A DNA stretch of 64,000 nt from Gammaproteobacteria bacterium 54_18_T64 (GTDB taxonomy: Bacteria; Pseudomonadota; Gammaproteobacteria; Pseudomonadales; Porticoccaceae). This document shows positions 39,512 to 48,519 of the stretch, in pieces. Every line of letters starts with the position of its first letter. Positions within the stretch are counted from its first letter, which is position 1. A program made the position numbers and the translations under genes. The DNA lies in NCBI GenBank assembly GCA_002162825.1, contig MAAU01000059.1, positions 41,604 through 105,603 of the forward strand, in the 5' to 3' direction. The notes under the pieces were generated by a model that was not told the origin of the DNA, did not search any database, and saw only the letters and a list, made by a program, of their open reading frames with translations.

Positions 39512-42500
39512 TTGGATGTTCCCGCAGCAATAAAGCGTAGTGCCCGCTACGCCTGGACTGCCCTCGCCTTTTTAATTATTAGCTACGCCCTGCTGGTGGT
39601 CATCGGCCGCCAACTACTACCCTTACTCGATCAGCGCCAGGAACAGGTCGAGCAGCTACTGTCCGAGCGGTTCGGCATGGCCATCACCACGGAGCACCTG
39701 AGCGCTACCTGGACGCGCTTTACACCGCGCCTACAAGCCCGGAACTTGCGCATTGGGGCTGAGAACGCAGAGCCGGCCATACGCATCAGCAGCATCCAAT
39801 CCGAGTTTGACATCCTCGCTAGCGTCTTCAATGCCGGGCCTGTGTGGAATGAGCTCAGCATCGGCGAGGTCAAGCTGGCCCTGCGTGAAGATACCGATGG
39901 CCGGTGGTACATCGGCAACTTCCCCCTCACCAGCTCCAGCGACAATAAGGGACAGCAACTGGAGGACCTCGCTAATATCCTTCGCCTCAGCACCCATATT
40001 GGCATCGAGCGGCTCACCATCGACATCGCCTTTTTTGACGGCACTCCGAGCACGCTCTACATCGACAACATCAAAATCGAAAGCAGCGCGGATTTTCACC
40101 GCGCCCGCGCCAACCTTTCTCTCGACGGCGCAGAGGATAGAGCCGAACTTCTAATTGAGGGCCGAGGTGATAACTGGCAACACTTCGATGGCCAGGCCTA
40201 CATCAACGTCAAGCGCATCAATCTACGCAAGGCCCTTGGCATCGTACTGCGCGGCTGGCAGCCCTTTTCGGCCCTCCCCGAAGCCATCGAAACCAACACC
40301 TTACTCGATGCGGAATTGTGGATCAGCGCCCTGCAACCCGGTCATTTTAACTTGCGCGGCAAGGTCAAGGCCGACGAAATCCCTTTCAACTGGCGCGCCG
40401 ATTTAGCGCCCATTAAAAACCTCGACACCCACCTCAGCGGCTGGTTTAGCAGCGGCAAGGATTGGGGTCTACAGGCCCAAAACCTGCGTTTCGACTGGGG
40501 CGACACAATCATCCAGCCCCTCAACATCAGTTTTAAACAGGGCCTGGGCGAACACTGGAATGACATCACCCTGGCCGCCGACCACATTAGTCTCGCCACC
40601 CTGAAGCACAGCCTGGTGCAATCGCGACTGGCGGGCGATGCGCTGGCAGAAGTCATCGACACCTTGAAGCCCTCCGGCACACTGCGCGGTGTGCAACTGT
40701 CTCTCGACTTGGCAAAAGCCCAGCCCCTGCGTCAATTCAGTAGTCGTATTGAACAATTGAGTCTGGACTCCTGGCACCACAGCCCCGCCATGCGTGGACT
40801 CAGTGGCTATTTACACTGGCAGGGCGATGGTGGCTATTTCGACATCGATACAGACGATGACTTCGCCATGCACTATCCCGGTGTCTATTCTCAATTTATG
40901 CACTACGGCACGACCCGGGGCCGCGTCAATATCGGCTGGACGGAAGCCGATGCCAGCCTGCAAATTGCCGGCGGGCCGATTGCTATTGACAGTGAGGAGG
41001 GTGAGATTCGCGCCTATCTCAGCCTCGACATACCCACCACTAATAAGGGTCGCGAGCCCAAGATGGTGCTCCAGGCCGGCATCAAAAACAGTCACTCGCG
41101 CTACCGCAACAACTACCTGCCGGCAATACTCGACCCAGGCTTACTCGACTGGCTCGAGCGCTCGGTCGGCGATGCCGATATTGCCGAGGCCGGTTTTATC
41201 TGGCGCGGTTCCCTCAGGGGCGACCGCCATCGACAGCGCAGTGTGCAATTCTTCGCCCAGCTGGCCAACGCAGAGATCGACTACGCCCCGCCGTGGCCCC
41301 GACTGAGTGAGGCCTCCGCCCTACTCAAGGTCGATGACGCTCACTTCGAGGGCGTCCTCAAGACCGGTAAACTCGGCGACGGCCCTGCGCGAGCAGTAAT
41401 CGACGAGGCCGTTATCAGCACCCTTCCGGACGCCCTGCTCTCGGTTAAAGCCGCTATTACCACGCCCTTAGATACAGTCTTCGATACCCTCCTAAAGTCC
41501 CCCCTGGCCGCTAAATTGTCGACCCTGGAAGACTGGGAAGTCGCCGGCACTGCCAGCGCCAGGCTGAATATGGTCATTCCCCTGTCAAGCAAGCGCCTGG
41601 GGGAGTCCTACCGCGTGACAAGCAATATTAAACGCGCCCAAATGCAGCTGCGCACTTTCCCGGCCATCACTTTCAGCGAATTGAACGGTAGCATTGCCTA
41701 CAACGACCGCGATGGCCTCCATGCCACCGGCCTCAACGGCACACTACTGGGGCAGACCCTAACAGCAGACATCAACAGCCAGGATGGTCAGTTAAACATC
41801 ACCGCTACTGGACACTTCGACCTATCGAAAGCCCCCATCGGGCCGCCCCTGATCAGCGCAAACATCACCGGTACAAGTAGCTACACCGCCAGCTTTGCCA
41901 GCCCGGCCCATGGTGTCCCCGCTACGCTGAGCCTACTCTCCGATCTGCAGGGCATTGCCATTGACCTGCCCCAACCCCTGCTCAAAACGGCAGCCCAAGT
42001 CTGGCCACTGGCAGCTTCCCTGCAATTTCGCGATGGTGACCTCCTTATCGAAGCCCATACCGACACGCTCAAGGCCCAGCTGCGCATTGCCAACCGCCAG
42101 CTCGCCAATGGCCATATTATCCTCGGCGACAGGGAGGGTACTGAGGCCCAAAGCCTCGCTACAGACCCCGTCGACAAGGCCGCTAATGAAGGGCTACTGA
42201 TTAGCGGCCACACCCCGGTATTTCAACTGGATGACTGGCTAGACACACTGCAAACGGACCCTCACTCTGAACAAAGCCAGCTCTCGGTCGATTTCCCCAT
42301 TCGCGCCAGAGTTGCTATTGATCATGTCAGTGCCGCCGGTTTTGAGCTGGAGGCGGTTGCCGTCGATGCGCTTTACAGCCAGCAGCTGTGGAATATTCAT
42401 CTTGATAGCCCCAGCCTTGCCGGTCATCTGCGTGTCCCCGCCGACCGCGACCAAACCATCGTGGCGCGCTTGAACTACCTCACCCTGCCCAGGCCCGAGT

Positions 42501-43399
42501 TCGACAGCGGTCAAAGCCTGTTAAACGACCTCGACCCCCGCACTTTGCCGGCACTGGATTTTGCCACCGAGGGCCTGCGCATCGGCGACAATGAACTGGG
42601 TAGCCTGGCCTTTGTCATGCAAGCCAACGCAGAGGGCGTGAGCATCGAGCAAATCGTCGCCGAGATCACCGGCATTACCATCGCCAAGAGCCCCGGTGGT
42701 GACGGTGCCCAACTTATTTGGAGCCACATCGATGGCGAGCATCGCAGCCAATTTAACGGCGCCCTACTCAGCGATGATCTCGGCGGCGTCTTAAAAGCCT
42801 GGGATATGCCGGTGATACTGTCCACCGATCGCGCGGTCTTCCTCTCCGATTTAAGCTGGCAGGGTAAACCCTGGGAACTTACGGCCAATGCCATGGACGG
42901 GCACATTGCCCTCAGTTTTAAGCAGGGGCAGTTCTTTCAGGCACCGGGCACAACCACCAATGCTCTGTTAAAAGTCATTGGCCTTATCAACTTCGACACC
43001 TGGTTAAGACGCCTGAAGTTTGATTTTTCCGACCTCTTTGCCAAGGGCGTTCACTTCGATCGTCTCGAGGGCGGCCTGGCTTTTGAGCAGGCCCTGGTGC
43101 GCTTTGACGCCCCCATCGTGGTGACCCTGCCCTCGGGGAAAATGCGCTTACTGGGGCACACCAACCTGGTGGAGGAAAGCATTGATGCGCGCTTAATTGC
43201 CACCCTGCCGATCGGCACTAACCTGCCCTGGATAGTGGCACTTGCCGGTGGCTTGCCCGCTGCCGCCGGGGTCTATATCACTAGTAAGCTGTTTGAAAAG
43301 CAGGTCAACCGCATCTCCAGTATCAGCTACAAAATTACGGGCGACCTCGACAACCCCGAGCTTGAGGTCGACCGTATTTTCAGCGATAAAAGCGACTAA
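39512..43399 (+). CDS. yhdP: YhdP family AsmA-like envelope protein
   Basis: A 1295-residue protein of the YhdP/AsmA-like class. One transmembrane helix near the N-terminus (about residues 13-36) anchors a very large periplasmic region. Such proteins form beta-helical grooves that carry phospholipids between the inner and outer membranes; YhdP, TamB and YdbH share this role in E. coli. Family features include the SIGEVKLALREDTDGRWYIG region, the AsmA-like C-terminal part (LLGHTNLVEESIDARLIATLPIGTNLPW) and GLPAAAGVYITSKLFEKQV near the end. The start is a TTG at 39512 with TAGGAG about ten bases before; no ATG lies close in frame. It follows rng, as in enterics, and precedes a nitrilase gene in place of tldD. 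Confidence 0.92.
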   Translation: MDVPAAIKRSARYAWTALAFLIISYALLVVIGRQLLPLLDQRQEQVEQLLSERFGMAITTEHLSATWTRFTPRLQARNLRIGAENAEPAIRISSIQSEFDILASVFNAGPVWNELSIGEVKLALREDTDGRWYIGNFPLTSSSDNKGQQLEDLANILRLSTHIGIERLTIDIAFFDGTPSTLYIDNIKIESSADFHRARANLSLDGAEDRAELLIEGRGDNWQHFDGQAYINVKRINLRKALGIVLRGWQPFSALPEAIETNTLLDAELWISALQPGHFNLRGKVKADEIPFNWRADLAPIKNLDTHLSGWFSSGKDWGLQAQNLRFDWGDTIIQPLNISFKQGLGEHWNDITLAADHISLATLKHSLVQSRLAGDALAEVIDTLKPSGTLRGVQLSLDLAKAQPLRQFSSRIEQLSLDSWHHSPAMRGLSGYLHWQGDGGYFDIDTDDDFAMHYPGVYSQFMHYGTTRGRVNIGWTEADASLQIAGGPIAIDSEEGEIRAYLSLDIPTTNKGREPKMVLQAGIKNSHSRYRNNYLPAILDPGLLDWLERSVGDADIAEAGFIWRGSLRGDRHRQRSVQFFAQLANAEIDYAPPWPRLSEASALLKVDDAHFEGVLKTGKLGDGPARAVIDEAVISTLPDALLSVKAAITTPLDTVFDTLLKSPLAAKLSTLEDWEVAGTASARLNMVIPLSSKRLGESYRVTSNIKRAQMQLRTFPAITFSELNGSIAYNDRDGLHATGLNGTLLGQTLTADINSQDGQLNITATGHFDLSKAPIGPPLISANITGTSSYTASFASPAHGVPATLSLLSDLQGIAIDLPQPLLKTAAQVWPLAASLQFRDGDLLIEAHTDTLKAQLRIANRQLANGHIILGDREGTEAQSLATDPVDKAANEGLLISGHTPVFQLDDWLDTLQTDPHSEQSQLSVDFPIRARVAIDHVSAAGFELEAVAVDALYSQQLWNIHLDSPSLAGHLRVPADRDQTIVARLNYLTLPRPEFDSGQSLLNDLDPRTLPALDFATEGLRIGDNELGSLAFVMQANAEGVSIEQIVAEITGITIAKSPGGDGAQLIWSHIDGEHRSQFNGALLSDDLGGVLKAWDMPVILSTDRAVFLSDLSWQGKPWELTANAMDGHIALSFKQGQFFQAPGTTTNALLKVIGLINFDTWLRRLKFDFSDLFAKGVHFDRLEGGLAFEQALVRFDAPIVVTLPSGKMRLLGHTNLVEESIDARLIATLPIGTNLPWIVALAGGLPAAAGVYITSKLFEKQVNRISSISYKITGDLDNPELEVDRIFSDKSD

Positions 43400-43415
43400 G
43401 GTAAAAGGACTGGTG

Positions 43416-44234
43416 ATGACCAAGATTGCTGCAATTCAACTGAAAGGCTCGGGTCAACCGGAGGCCAACCTCGAGGTCGCCGCCCACTTTATTGGCGCCG
43501 CCGCCAGTGCCGGCGCCCAACTCGTGGTCCTGCCCGAGCACTTCGTTTACTACAATGTCCGCGATACCCAGGCCGTCGCCACAGCGGAAGCCGGCAAGGG
43601 CCTGGCGCGATGCTTCTTTGCCGCACAGGCTAAAAAACACCGCCTGTGGCTGGTCGCCGGTACATTGCCGCTGTTCGCGGAGTCACCCGAAGACAGAGCC
43701 AAGCCCTACGCCACCTCCCTGCTCTACAATGCCGACGGCCAGGAGGTGGCCGCCTATCGAAAAATCCACCTCTTCGATGTCCATGTACAAAAAACCGGCA
43801 AGCGCTATTGTGAATCCGACAGCTATCGCCACGGCACTGATCCAGTGGTGGCGCCAAGTCCCTGCGGTAGCATCGGCATGAGTGTCTGCTACGACCTGCG
43901 CTTCCCTGAGCTCTATCGGCAACTCACCGAGCGCGGTGCTGAAATACTGGTCGCACCCTCAGCCTTTACCGCCGCCACTGGCCAGGCCCACTGGCAGCTC
44001 TTGCTGCGCGCCCGCGCGGTGGAAAACCTCAGCTACGTGGTCGGCGCCAACCTCTGCCACCGCGACCACCCCAAAAAACCCACCTGGGGCGGCTCCGCCA
44101 TTATCGACCCCTGGGGCGAGGTGCTCGCCGAAATGGATGACGAAGAGGGTTTTATCTGCGCCGATATCGACCTCGCCCGGCTTGCGCAATTGCGTCAAAA
44201 CATGCCGGTGCTGGAACATCACCGCCTGCCCTAA
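43416..44234 (+). CDS. Carbon-nitrogen hydrolase (Nit1/Nit2-like, deaminated glutathione amidase type)
   Basis: Nitrilase-superfamily amidase of 272 residues. The Glu-Lys-Cys triad is complete: E41 in VLPEHF, K116 in YRKIHLF and C158 in SVCYDLRFPEL. The YRKIHLFDV spacing and RFPELYR put it with the Nit1/NitL group, some of which hydrolyse deaminated glutathione for metabolite repair; the true substrate is inferred only from family. The frame extends upstream over yhdP, but the ATG at 43416, with AAGGA about nine bases upstream, gives the standard MTKIAAIQLKGSG start. It lies 16 bp after yhdP on the same strand. In Pseudomonas a nitrilase gene also sits between yhdP and tldD; here no tldD follows. 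Confidence 0.92.
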   Translation: MTKIAAIQLKGSGQPEANLEVAAHFIGAAASAGAQLVVLPEHFVYYNVRDTQAVATAEAGKGLARCFFAAQAKKHRLWLVAGTLPLFAESPEDRAKPYATSLLYNADGQEVAAYRKIHLFDVHVQKTGKRYCESDSYRHGTDPVVAPSPCGSIGMSVCYDLRFPELYRQLTERGAEILVAPSAFTAATGQAHWQLLLRARAVENLSYVVGANLCHRDHPKKPTWGGSAIIDPWGEVLAEMDDEEGFICADIDLARLAQLRQNMPVLEHHRLP

Positions 44235-44395
44235 GCTTGGTGCAATAAGTCCAATGTTAATAAACCAGGCTGTGCCGAGGAGTTTGCATTGATCTGTGAC
44301 AAGGACCAGGAGAACGCGCTACTATCGGGGCTTGGCTCGCAAACCTTGACCGCGGCCCTTACTTTGACATGCGATATTTGAAAGGAAGACCCACC

Positions 44396-45064
44396 ATGAA
44401 TCAATCGACCCACCCAGCAGGCATTGAAAAACAAAGTTCCATACTGGCGACCAATAAGGTCATCCGCAACACCTATATTTTACTGTCGATGACACTGCTC
44501 TTCAGTGCCGCCACCGCCGGCATTTCGATGACACTGAACCTGCCCCACCCCGGCTTCATCATCACCCTGGTGGGCTATTTTGGTCTGTTATTTCTAACCA
44601 CCAAATTTCGCGACAGCGCCCTCGGCCTGGTTTTCGTGTTTGCCCTCACCGGCTTTATGGGCCTCACCCTCGGTCCCATCATCAATATGTACCTGGGTCT
44701 GCCCAATGGCACCGAGCTGGTGATGAACGCCCTCGGCGCCACGGCCATCACCTTTGTCGGCCTGTCTTTCTACGCCCTCAGCTCACGCAAGGATTTTAGC
44801 TTTCTGGGTGGCTTTATCATGGTTGGCGTCATCGTCGCCTTCCTCGCCGGTATCGGTGCTTATTTCTTAGAAATGCAGGGCCTGTCGCTGATCGTCTCCG
44901 CCATGTTCGTGATCTTGATGTCGGCAATGATTCTCTGGCAGACCAGCCAAATCATTAACGGCGGTGAGACCAACTACATTATGGCCACCGTGACCCTCTA
45001 CATCGCCATCTACAACCTGTTCACCAGCCTTCTGCACCTGATGGGCGTGCTTAACGACGACTAA
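44396..45064 (+). CDS. yccA: Bax inhibitor-1 family membrane protein YccA
   Basis: A 222-residue integral membrane protein with about seven transmembrane helices. YccA is a modulator and substrate of the FtsH protease in E. coli. The TGFMGLTLGPIINMYLGL segment, SRKDFSFLGGF, and the C-terminal ILWQTSQIINGGETNYIMATVTLYIAIYNLF with acid residues for the proton/calcium-sensing site are the family landmarks. The frame reaches an ATG at 44369, but the ATG at 44396 has AAAGGAAG seven bases before it and is clearly preferred. A terminator follows at 45095. Confidence 0.93.
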   Translation: MNQSTHPAGIEKQSSILATNKVIRNTYILLSMTLLFSAATAGISMTLNLPHPGFIITLVGYFGLLFLTTKFRDSALGLVFVFALTGFMGLTLGPIINMYLGLPNGTELVMNALGATAITFVGLSFYALSSRKDFSFLGGFIMVGVIVAFLAGIGAYFLEMQGLSLIVSAMFVILMSAMILWQTSQIINGGETNYIMATVTLYIAIYNLFTSLLHLMGVLNDD

Positions 45065-45094
45065 GCCCCAGCGCTGGCCCTAGAGGCCAGGTAC

Positions 45095-45142
45095 AAAAAA
45101 GCCCTGCCCGCCTGATTTTACTCAGACGCGTAGGGCTTTTTT
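45095..45142. terminator. Bidirectional terminator between yccA and the BKACE gene
   Basis: Stem AAAAAAGCCCT / AGGGCTTTTTT with a 26-base loop that itself can form a small CTGA/TCAG stem. The A and T runs on either side suit both the plus-strand yccA and the minus-strand DUF849 gene. Confidence 0.8.
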
Positions 45143-45167
45143 ATTGGCGTGTTTTAAGCGGGCTTAT

Positions 45168-46028
45168 TTAGCTCAAACTTTCACGAATATCCGCTGCCGT
45201 GGCGGGCTCACCCCCAGCCGCGCGAATCGCCTTTACCGCCTCTTCAACCCATTGCACATTGCTTTTTTCTGACTGAAAAGGGGCATCCTCCAGCCCCACT
45301 CGCACATGACCACCCAACTCGACAATCTTCGGGATTAAGGGAATGGTGTTGATATCGAGGCCCGCCACCATCCACGGTGCACCGGGTGCCTCCTCTGCCA
45401 TCAATTTCGCCAATGCCTCAATGGCCCACTCGCGGGGCGGGAAGCAAAAGGTAAAGCCATCGGACAACATAAAACGATAGACCGGTGTTTGCATACCCTC
45501 GACAGCCTTGTAGAGCTTGGCACCCTCGCGCACGAAACCCGGCTCATAACAGGCATAGGAGGGACGCCAGCCGTATTGCGCAGCCATCTCTGCGCTGGCC
45601 CGCAACACCCCCGGAGGATTGCTGTAAACATCACCATCACTACCGAATATATTGACGCCCTTCATGGCGAAGTTGCACGAACCCGGATCCAAAATACCCC
45701 ACTCCAGCACTCCGCGACGAGTCAACTCATTGGTGGTGCGATTGCGCACCTCTGCATCGTCGCCCATGGGCATTGCCACCGATGAGGGGTAGACAATGGC
45801 ATCCACCTGTTCTCGTATGCCCTCGATGAAGGCCTGACAAATATCAACGTCAGCATTTTGCTTGCCGGTGTCGGGATCTAAACTGTGGGCGTGGATAATG
45901 GCCGCCCCGGCATTGCTACAGTCTATGCCTTCGCGAGTAATTTCCTCGGCGCTCACGGGTATATTGGGCTGTAGGGCACGAGTCCAGGCGCCGTTCATAG
46001 CCACTTCCAACCACACTTTATTGCTCAT
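45168..46028 (-). CDS. BKACE (DUF849) family beta-keto acid cleavage enzyme
   Basis: A 286-residue enzyme of the 3-keto-5-aminohexanoate cleavage (Kce/BKACE) family. These zinc enzymes condense a beta-keto acid with acetyl-CoA to give acetoacetate and a new acyl-CoA. The N-terminal LEVAMNGAWTRA, the zinc-binding HAHSLD and the late VRVGLEDAP segment carry the family's metal and substrate-positioning residues. The MNG start segment differs from the more usual TGA segment of lysine-fermentation enzymes, so the substrate is uncertain. A GGAGAGAGA ribosome site lies before the ATG. No neighbouring gene clearly names its pathway; the CoA-transferase and dehydrogenase genes 3-9 kb away may be related. 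Confidence 0.88.
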   Translation of the reverse strand: MSNKVWLEVAMNGAWTRALQPNIPVSAEEITREGIDCSNAGAAIIHAHSLDPDTGKQNADVDICQAFIEGIREQVDAIVYPSSVAMPMGDDAEVRNRTTNELTRRGVLEWGILDPGSCNFAMKGVNIFGSDGDVYSNPPGVLRASAEMAAQYGWRPSYACYEPGFVREGAKLYKAVEGMQTPVYRFMLSDGFTFCFPPREWAIEALAKLMAEEAPGAPWMVAGLDINTIPLIPKIVELGGHVRVGLEDAPFQSEKSNVQWVEEAVKAIRAAGGEPATAADIRESLS

Positions 46029-46172
46029 TCCATCTCTCTCCTTATTATTAAATAAACGCTATCTTTAGGCAGCGCCGAACAGTCCTGCAGGCAGGCGACA
46101 CACGACCGATTGAACTATTCTTATCCACAAGAGCGCTTAAGATAGTGCGAATGAATAAAGAGTAGAGGCAAT

Positions 46173-46730
46173 ATGAAACGGTCCGGCCCAGCCCTGTTAT
46201 TGCTGCTTACTGTCAGCCTTGGCACCAGTCTAGCCTTGTCTCTGGGTCGCGATCAAGCCAACAACAAGCAAGCCATGTCCCCGCTCGGTGCACGGCAGTT
46301 AATTGCAGCCCAGCAGCAATTAGACTCCATTGACAAGGCCACCTGGAAACAACTGCTTACCAAACCCCAATACGACATCCTCTGGCGCAGTAAAACAGAG
46401 CGCGCCTTTAGCGGCGCCTTGCTTAACAATCATAAACACGGTGTTTATGTCACGGCAGGCTGCCGTTTACCGGTCTTCCACTCCAGTCACAAGTTCGAAT
46501 CTGGCACGGGTTGGCCCAGCTTTTGGGAAGCCCTGAACAAGGACAATATCGTCCTTAAAGACGACTGGTTTCTCGGTTATAAACGCACCGAAATACTGTC
46601 TAGCTGTGGCGAGCACCTGGGTCACGTGTTCGACGATGGCCCGGCCCCCACCGGCCTGCGCTATTGCATCAACTCCCTGGCGCTCAACTTTATGCCTGAT
46701 AAGCCTGAGCCAGCGAGCCCCACAGAATAA
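46173..46730 (+). CDS. msrB: Exported peptide-methionine (R)-S-oxide reductase (MsrB), zinc site degenerate
   Basis: A 185-residue MsrB, which reduces methionine-R-sulfoxide in damaged proteins. Residues 1-25 form a likely signal peptide or membrane anchor (MKRSGPALLLLLTVSLG). The MsrB core is clear: HKFESGTGWPSFW, EHLGHVFDDGPAPTGLRYCINSLAL, with the catalytic cysteine C165 in RYC. Usual MsrBs bind zinc with two CxxC pairs; here each pair has lost one member: TAGC (C97) and SSCG (C145). The remaining C97 or C145 may serve as resolving cysteine. A periplasmic location is inferred from the signal. An AGAGG precedes the ATG. No msrA is adjacent. Confidence 0.9.
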   Translation: MKRSGPALLLLLTVSLGTSLALSLGRDQANNKQAMSPLGARQLIAAQQQLDSIDKATWKQLLTKPQYDILWRSKTERAFSGALLNNHKHGVYVTAGCRLPVFHSSHKFESGTGWPSFWEALNKDNIVLKDDWFLGYKRTEILSSCGEHLGHVFDDGPAPTGLRYCINSLALNFMPDKPEPASPTE

Positions 46731-46978
46731 TGCCCACACCAATCCCCGCTAGCGCCCCTCGAACGCCATTTAACGAGGCACTAAGCACTGCGTAGGCCGG
46801 TAAAGGCAGGGCTCCGGTTTGTGACACGGCACTGTACTCTGCCACTGCAGCGCAATTTTTCCCGAACAGTGGTTTACCGCTTTACTATAATTGGGGTTAA
46901 ATGACGGCTGTTAATTCCCACAGCCAGTTGGCGCGACGTTTTGCAGCGCCGACGGCATCAAGACTAGAGAAGGTAACC

Positions 46979-47848
46979 GTGAATTCTATTGGATTTGAAT
47001 TTGTACAGTCACTCAGTGAAGAGCTGTCAAAGGGCACGGTTAAACTGCCATCGCTGCCCGATATCGCCATGAAAATTAAGACCATCCTGGAAGACCCAGA
47101 AGTTTCAGCGAAACAGGTTGCCAAGGTAGTGAGTACCGAAGCCACTTTTTCGGCACGACTGTTAAAGGTCGCCAATTCTGCAGCCCTCAACAGCTCGGGC
47201 AACACCATCAAGGACATCCCCACCGCCATTACGCGGATGGGCTTTAAAATGGCCCACAGCATTGCTGTCGCCATCGCCATGGATCAGGTCTTGAACGCCC
47301 ATTCCCTGGGTAAGCTGGATAAGTACTTCAAGGACCTGTGGCTCCACAGCCTCAATGTCGCCGCCTTTTCCTACGTCCTCGCCAAAAAACAAACCAAAAT
47401 CAAAGCCGACGAGGCCCTTATTGCCGGCTTATTACACGACGTCGGTAAAATTTATCTACTCGCGCGCATGGAAGATTATCCCGAGTTAACCGAAGATCTA
47501 CAGACCTTTGAGGCCGTCATCGTCGAGTGGCATACAGGTGTCGGTGCAGCCATTCTTGAGGCCTGGCGCTTTAGCAATGATCTGGTAACGGTCGCCGATG
47601 AGCACGAGATGCTCGACCGCGTACCCACCAATGCCCAGGGTGGGGCCAGTTTCGAGGCAGACCTGGCCGATGTCGTGCAAGTTGCCAACCTGTTTGCCCA
47701 TGCCATCGAGCATGGCAGTGAAATGGAACCGGAGTGGGCCGACATCAAGTCTTTTCAACGACTAAAGCTCAATGACGAATTAATTCACGACATTATGGTG
47801 CAATCCAAGGTTGAGATAGACTCCATTGTCAGTTCATTGCAGGCTTGA
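46979..47848 (+). CDS. HDOD domain protein
   Basis: A 289-residue HDOD protein. HDOD is a catalytically degenerate relative of the HD phosphohydrolase domain and acts in signalling, often in cyclic-di-GMP, motility or cell-cycle control. Here a metal-like HD pair survives in GLLHDVGKIYLL. Other family features are LPSLPDIAMKIKTILEDP, VANSAAL and ITRMGFKMAHSIA. The reading frame opens at an ATG at 46901, but a GTG at 46979 is preceded by GAGAAGG at five bases and yields MNSIGFEFVQSL, the common HDOD start, so I prefer it. No adjacent partner is obvious; the PilZ and PAS-GGDEF-EAL genes of this window are far away. Confidence 0.86.
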   Translation: MNSIGFEFVQSLSEELSKGTVKLPSLPDIAMKIKTILEDPEVSAKQVAKVVSTEATFSARLLKVANSAALNSSGNTIKDIPTAITRMGFKMAHSIAVAIAMDQVLNAHSLGKLDKYFKDLWLHSLNVAAFSYVLAKKQTKIKADEALIAGLLHDVGKIYLLARMEDYPELTEDLQTFEAVIVEWHTGVGAAILEAWRFSNDLVTVADEHEMLDRVPTNAQGGASFEADLADVVQVANLFAHAIEHGSEMEPEWADIKSFQRLKLNDELIHDIMVQSKVEIDSIVSSLQA

Positions 47849-47888
47849 TAAGTAATGCTTTGTTAAGACCCCTAAGTTCAAATAATAA

Positions 47889-48383
47889 AAAACCGCACTG
47901 TTAAAAGCCATCCCCCAACATGATTACCATGAGGCACAACACTTAAATTTTTATACTGCGCAGGGTAATGTCGACGCAGCCCGCAAGGAGCAAGAGGCCA
48001 TCACCCCTCTATTGGCAAACCCAGCGATTGCCAATCTCGATACCTTTGCTTTTCCCGCCACTATCTTGCTCAAGATCGCCGATAATCTTTTGCGCGGCGA
48101 AATAGCCCTTACCCAGGAAAACTACGGCGCAGCGCTTACACACTACGAGAAGTCCGTCGCTCTGCAAGATTCACAGCCCAACACCGAGCCGCCCTACTAG
48201 CCCACCCGCCAATCATTGGGCCAGGCCCTACTGCTGGCCGAGCCTTATGTCGATGCCAAAGCGGTCTATCGCCGGTATCTAGAGTATTACCCGCGCAATG
48301 GCTGGTCGCTGAATGACCTGGTGCAGGCACTGCTAAAACAGGGTAACAGCGAGGCGACAAGCTGCCGCTTTAACAGCGTCTAG
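47889..48383 (+). pseudogene. Decayed TPR protein gene (C-terminal remnant with internal stop)
   Basis: The frame translates without interruption from 47889, just after a TAA at 47886-47888, through TAAACTGLLKAIPQHDYHEA-like sequence. It includes the segment NFYTAQGNVDAARKEQEA, then GEIALTQENYGAALTHYEKS and SVALQDSQPNTEPPY, before a TAG at 48198-48200. It then continues in the same frame as PTRQSLGQALLLAEPYVDA, VYRRYLEYYPRNGWSL and ALLKQGNS, to a TAG at 48381-48383. This matches the C-terminal half of a TPR family protein in which the PPY segment is followed by WYYPxRQSLG; here the tryptophan-containing codons are lost and replaced by a stop. No start codon or ribosome site lies at its beginning, and the N-terminal repeats are missing. 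It is best read as a relic of a gene once located between the HDOD and luciferase-like genes. Confidence 0.78.
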
Positions 48384-48519
48384 CAATTTGCCATATCGGT
48401 TTGCAGGGCTCACAGCTCTAAATTTAAATGCCGACGGCCTGTATAAACAAACTCTCGTTTGTTTTATTGAGCACTGCAATTATACAATCCCGAGCCAAGC
48501 CCCTAGCCCCAATAAGCCC

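Noticed and set aside
43242-43415. Upstream extension of the nitrilase frame
   Set aside because: It lies inside yhdP in another frame; the ATG at 43416 with AAGGA is the proper start.
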